DNA of 19,324 bases from Planctomycetaceae bacterium (GTDB lineage Bacteria; Planctomycetota; Planctomycetia; Planctomycetales; Planctomycetaceae): contig JAJDEK010000464.1 of assembly GCA_029259875.1 (NCBI GenBank), positions 1 through 19,324 on the forward strand, read 5' to 3'. Of this stretch, positions 16,090 to 19,324 are shown piece by piece; the first letter of the stretch is position 1, and every line of letters begins with the position of its first letter. The notes under the pieces were generated by a model. That model saw nothing but the letters and a program-made list of their open reading frames with translations, ran no database searches and was not told the DNA's origin. Position numbers and translations under genes: made by a program.

Positions 16090-18822
16090 ATGTCAGGTAA
16101 AAAGTATGTGTACTTCTTCGGCGCTGGAAAATCAGATGGCGACGCCACAATGCGCAATACTCTGGGAGGCAAAGGCGCTAACCTGGCAGAAATGATCAAC
16201 ATCGGGCTGCCAGTTCCCGCCGGTTTTACTCTGAACACCGAAGTTTGCAACTATTATAGTGACAACAATAGTCAATACCCCGAGGGAGTCGAATCTCAGG
16301 TTGAAGAATCGCTCGCAAAAGTAGAAGAAGCAATGGGAGCTAAGTTCGGTTGCGACACTAACCCGCTTCTGGTTTCCTGTCGTTCTGGTGCACGCGAATC
16401 AATGCCCGGTATGATGGACACTGTTTTAAATATCGGCTTAAATGATGTAACTGTCGAAGCATTGGCAAAACAATCCGGAAATGAAGCCTTTGCCTGGGAT
16501 AGTTACCGTCGTTTCGTACAAATGTATGGTGATGTTGTGCTCGGCATGAAAGGGTCAGACCATGATCCCTTCGAACATGCATTGGAAGCCAAACGCGAAG
16601 CGGCCGGTGCCAAATTTGATTCTGATTTAACTGCTGCACAACTCAAAGAATTAGTCGCAGAATTCAAAGCTCTCATCAAAAAAGAGACCGGCGTTGAATT
16701 CCCCACAGATCCAAAAGAACAGATCTGGGGTGCGATCGGAGCCGTCTTCAGCAGTTGGACCAATGACCGTGCATTCGTTTACCGTCGTGATTATGGTATT
16801 CCTCATAGCTGGGGTACTGCCTGTAACGTGCAGGCAATGGTCTACGGAAACCTGGGCGATGACTGTGCAACTGGTGTCGGCCTGACTCGTAACTGCTCAA
16901 CCGGGGAACCCGGCTTCTGTGGCGACTACCTGATCAATGCTCAGGGAGAAGACGTGGTCGCTGGTATTCGTACCCCCAAACTGATTGAAGCAACTTTGGG
17001 TACCGATCTACCAGAAGGTCACAAGCAACTCGAAGAAATCGGCCAGAAGTTAGAACAACACTACAAAGACGTGCAGGACATCGAGTTCACGATTCAACGT
17101 GGAAAGGTTTGGATGCTGCAAACACGAAATGCAAAACGAACCGGTTTTGCTGCCGTGCGAATCGCCGTTGATATGGTCAATGAAGGTCTCGTCAGCAAGG
17201 AGCAGGCCATTACGAAAAAACGTATTCCCGCTGATGACTTGAACCAATTACTACAACCAATTTTTGATCCGGCAGAAAAAGAAAAAGCTGCCAAAGAAGG
17301 CAATCTTCTGACCAAAGGGATCAACGCTGGTCCGGGTGCAGCCTGTGGCCATATCTGCTTCAGTGCTGAAGATGCCGAAGCGATTTACAATAACGATAAC
17401 TCAGCACAGCTGGTTCTGGTTCGTAGAGAAACCAGCCCTGAAGACTTGCGTGGCATGCGTGTCTCCAAGGGAATTCTGACAGCCTTAGGTGGTGCCAGTT
17501 CTCACGCGGCTCTTGTCAGCCGCCAGATGGGAAAAGCTTGTATTGTAGGAGCTTCAGAACTCCAAATTGATAATGAAGCCGGAACCATCACCGCAGGAGA
17601 TAAGGTACTTAAAAAAGGTGACTGGATCAGTATCGACGGTTTCACTGGGGAAGTTTTCGCTGGTAAAGTTGAAACAAAACCAAGTGAAATTGTCGAAGTG
17701 TTGATTTCAAAAACAATGAAACCGGAAGATTCAGAAACATTTGGCCGATATCAACAGTTGATGAGCTGGGTTGACGAAATTCGTAAACTAAAAGTTCGCA
17801 CAAATGCCGATCAACCAGATCAGGCTGCTGAAGCAATCTCCTTTGGTGCTGAAGGCATCGGACTCTGCCGCACAGAGCACATGTTCTTCCATCATCTGGC
17901 TGAAATTCGCGAAATGATTGCCGCAGGTGATGTGGAATCCCGCACCAAAGCAGTCAACAAGCTGCTGCCTTTCCAACGGGAAGACTTTGCGGGAATTTTC
18001 AAAGCCATGGATGGGCTCCCTGTTACCATTCGTCTGTTGGACCCACCATTACATGAGTTCCTCTCAGATCGTCATCTTGAAGAAAACCCAACATTGGCTG
18101 AGGAACTTGCTAATGAATTGGGAGTGACCGTTGATTTTATTCGTCGGCGTGTGGAAGAACTTCATGAACTAAACCCGATGCTCGGTCATCGTGGTTGCCG
18201 TCTGGGGATTGTTTATCCAGAAATTACAGCCATGCAGGCACGAGCCATTATGGAAGCAGCCTGTGATGTTCAAAGCTCAGGCGTTGACGTCTATCCTGAA
18301 ATCATGGTTCCCCTAGCCGGATTCAAAACTGAATTCGATAATCAGGCAGCCATTATTCGTGAGGAAGCTGAAAAGGTACTCGCAGAGAAAGGTGTCAAAG
18401 TCAATTACATGGTTGGAACCATGGTCGAGCTTCCTCGTGCTGCGATTTGTGCCGACCAGATTGCTGAAACGGCCGAATTCTTCAGCTTTGGAACAAATGA
18501 CTTAACACAAACGACACTCGGAATGAGCCGTGATGACTATGGTACATTCATCGGTCATTACCGTGAAAACGATATTATTCCCTCAGATCCTTTCCAGACC
18601 ATCGATCAGGATGGAGTGGGACGTCTTATGGAAACAGGTGTCGAACGAGGCCGAGGGACTCGCACGGACCTCAAAATCGGTATTTGTGGTGAACATGGTG
18701 GTGACCCTGCCAGTGTTATTTTCTGCCACACTTTAGGTCTTGACTATGTGAGTTGCTCTCCCTTCCGTGTGCCAATTGCTCGGTTGGCGGCAGCACAAGC
18801 TGTTTTGGATGAAAATGCTTAA
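16090..18822 (+). CDS. ppdK: pyruvate, phosphate dikinase
   Basis: This 910-residue cytoplasmic enzyme interconverts pyruvate + ATP + Pi and PEP + AMP + PPi, so it can serve gluconeogenesis or a PPi-linked glycolysis. The N-terminal nucleotide-binding domain shows [10 protein letters not shown] and [16 protein letters not shown]. The phosphohistidine domain has [12 protein letters not shown] with the catalytic His472. The C-terminal PEP/pyruvate barrel has R-T-E-H-M-F-F (from 594), S-F-G-T-N-D-L-T-Q (799-807) and [10 protein letters not shown] with the catalytic Cys866. In most PPDKs the residue two before the His is Thr, the target of the regulatory kinase/phosphorylase; here it is Ser470. 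The start is set by the ribosome binding site at 16076. The gene is monocistronic with its own terminator. Confidence 0.98.
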   Translation: MSGKKYVYFFGAGKSDGDATMRNTLGGKGANLAEMINIGLPVPAGFTLNTEVCNYYSDNNSQYPEGVESQVEESLAKVEEAMGAKFGCDTNPLLVSCRSGARESMPGMMDTVLNIGLNDVTVEALAKQSGNEAFAWDSYRRFVQMYGDVVLGMKGSDHDPFEHALEAKREAAGAKFDSDLTAAQLKELVAEFKALIKKETGVEFPTDPKEQIWGAIGAVFSSWTNDRAFVYRRDYGIPHSWGTACNVQAMVYGNLGDDCATGVGLTRNCSTGEPGFCGDYLINAQGEDVVAGIRTPKLIEATLGTDLPEGHKQLEEIGQKLEQHYKDVQDIEFTIQRGKVWMLQTRNAKRTGFAAVRIAVDMVNEGLVSKEQAITKKRIPADDLNQLLQPIFDPAEKEKAAKEGNLLTKGINAGPGAACGHICFSAEDAEAIYNNDNSAQLVLVRRETSPEDLRGMRVSKGILTALGGASSHAALVSRQMGKACIVGASELQIDNEAGTITAGDKVLKKGDWISIDGFTGEVFAGKVETKPSEIVEVLISKTMKPEDSETFGRYQQLMSWVDEIRKLKVRTNADQPDQAAEAISFGAEGIGLCRTEHMFFHHLAEIREMIAAGDVESRTKAVNKLLPFQREDFAGIFKAMDGLPVTIRLLDPPLHEFLSDRHLEENPTLAEELANELGVTVDFIRRRVEELHELNPMLGHRGCRLGIVYPEITAMQARAIMEAACDVQSSGVDVYPEIMVPLAGFKTEFDNQAAIIREEAEKVLAEKGVKVNYMVGTMVELPRAAICADQIAETAEFFSFGTNDLTQTTLGMSRDDYGTFIGHYRENDIIPSDPFQTIDQDGVGRLMETGVERGRGTRTDLKIGICGEHGGDPASVIFCHTLGLDYVSCSPFRVPIARLAAAQAVLDENA

Positions 18823-19251
18823 AACCATTTATAGTTTATATTTAGGCACAGGGAGAGATTCACAGAATTCTCTCCCTGTTTCTTTTACCTTTCAATTTCA
18901 AATTGATCCGTTTAGACCAATTAAGTAATAAATCAGTGAGTTTTCTGAATTTAACCAAAAATCCTCTTCCTCCAAAGACGATACAAGGATAAGATTCTAC
19001 GCTCACACCTTACGCTCAGATTGCCTACTTGCGAATGTCCCAATGATAGTGATCCCATGTTAACCTAACCTGCTGGATCAGCCATCACACCAGTAGAGTG
19101 ATGCGATTTTGCAGGGCCATCCCCTGTGAAAGCCTGAGTGTTTCTTCTCACAAAAAGTTCCTGTAAGAATTGAGCTCTTTAATCAGGTCGGTATGTTGCC
19201 GTCCGTTTTGTATCCATAACATGTTACCTTAAGTAAACGTTCATCAAAGCC
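18823..19251. other. intergenic region between ppdK and EF-G gene
   Basis: These 429 bp contain the ppdK terminator at 18849-18886 and a small hairpin (CATCAC/GTGATG, 19083-19103) of unknown meaning. No gene or tRNA was recognised. The EF-G promoter should lie here, but I cannot place it. Confidence 0.5.
18849..18886 (+). terminator. intrinsic terminator of ppdK
   Basis: CAGGGAGAGA (18849-18858) pairs perfectly with TCTCTCCCTG (18869-18878), and the stem can continue inward with one bulge (TTC/GAA). TTTCTTTT follows at once. It lies 27 bp after the stop codon. Confidence 0.9.
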
Positions 19252-19324
19252 ATGAAAAATCTGGACAAGTATCGAAACATTGGAATTTCGGCTCACATTG
19301 ACTCTGGTAAAACCACACTTACCG
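19252..19324 (+). CDS. fusA: elongation factor G, N-terminal fragment cut by the window edge
   Basis: The window ends 24 codons into a translational GTPase. The visible start is M-K-N-L-D-K-Y-R-N-I-G-I-S-A-H-I-D-S-G-K-T-T-L-T, which includes the G1/P-loop A-H-I-D-S-G-K-T. EF-G moves tRNA and mRNA on the ribosome using GTP. The form I-S-A-H-I-D-S-G-K-T-T-L-T, in place of the common I-M-A-H-I-D-A-G-K-T-T-T-T, is typical of the mitochondrial EF-G1/spirochaete-planctomycete (spdEFG) branch. There is no strong Shine-Dalgarno before the ATG. Other trGTPases are less likely given the R-N-I-G-I-S-A-H start, but 24 residues cannot fix the subclass. Confidence 0.85.
   Translation, partial: MKNLDKYRNIGISAHIDSGKTTLT

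Noticed and set aside
1..19324. CRISPR array, tRNA, rRNA, insertion sequence, toxin-antitoxin or defence genes
   Set aside because: No regularly spaced repeats, no cloverleaf-like sequence with a T-loop GTTCGA, no transposase motifs and no nuclease/methylase genes were seen on either strand by reading. A covariance-model search could still find a small RNA.

Overview
The window reads as chromosomal DNA of a planctomycete, most likely a relatively AT-rich member of the Planctomycetales. Four things point there. There are lineage-typical secreted proteins: a DUF1080 (3-keto-disaccharide hydrolase-like) protein and a Tat-exported DUF3500-like protein. There are single, scattered lipid A genes (lpxD-lpxI). 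Intergenic spacers are long, and genes often lack a strong Shine-Dalgarno. At the right edge an EF-G begins with the mitochondrial/spirochaete/planctomycete signature R-N-I-G-I-S-A-H-I-D-S-G-K-T-T-L-T. The taxon is inferred from family recognition, not from a search.

Layout, left to right. A possible gene tail enters from the left (1-168). Next come a sodium:alanine/glycine symporter (325-1998) and a UspA stress protein (2104-2541), possibly co-transcribed, which converge on a secreted DUF1080 protein (2551-3411, minus). A Tat-signal DUF3500-like protein (3801-4856) is followed by a 667-bp spacer unusually rich in inverted repeats. That spacer precedes a TIM-barrel sugar isomerase/epimerase-like protein (5524-6408) that has lost several expected metal ligands. 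A DNA-binding-domain/PTS EIIA fusion (6703-7410), a LmbE/BshB1-type deacetylase (7799-8545), a PP2C phosphatase (8703-9443), a large polytopic GT-C-like membrane protein (about 9530-11113) and an unrecognised probable lipoprotein (about 11344-12192) follow. An AroH-type chorismate mutase (12234-12605, minus) converges on that lipoprotein gene.

The right third is housekeeping: lpxD (13018-14100) and lpxI (14162-15052) for lipid A, an FHA protein (15087-15503, minus), pyruvate phosphate dikinase (16090-18822) with a clear intrinsic terminator, and the first 24 codons of an EF-G gene (19252 onward).

How they fit together. Most genes are monocistronic neighbours rather than a pathway. The only clear functional pair is lpxD-lpxI, two steps of UDP-glucosamine-based lipid A synthesis. 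The PP2C phosphatase and the FHA protein are signalling components whose cognate Ser/Thr kinase is not in the window. The EIIA fusion and PPDK both touch phosphoenolpyruvate-linked metabolism but are not adjacent.

I saw no rRNA, tRNA, CRISPR array, insertion sequence, prophage gene or recognisable defence system. I did not find a clear undescribed multi-gene system. The best leads are the structured spacer at 4985-5367, the ligand-depleted TIM barrel and the HTH-EIIA fusion.
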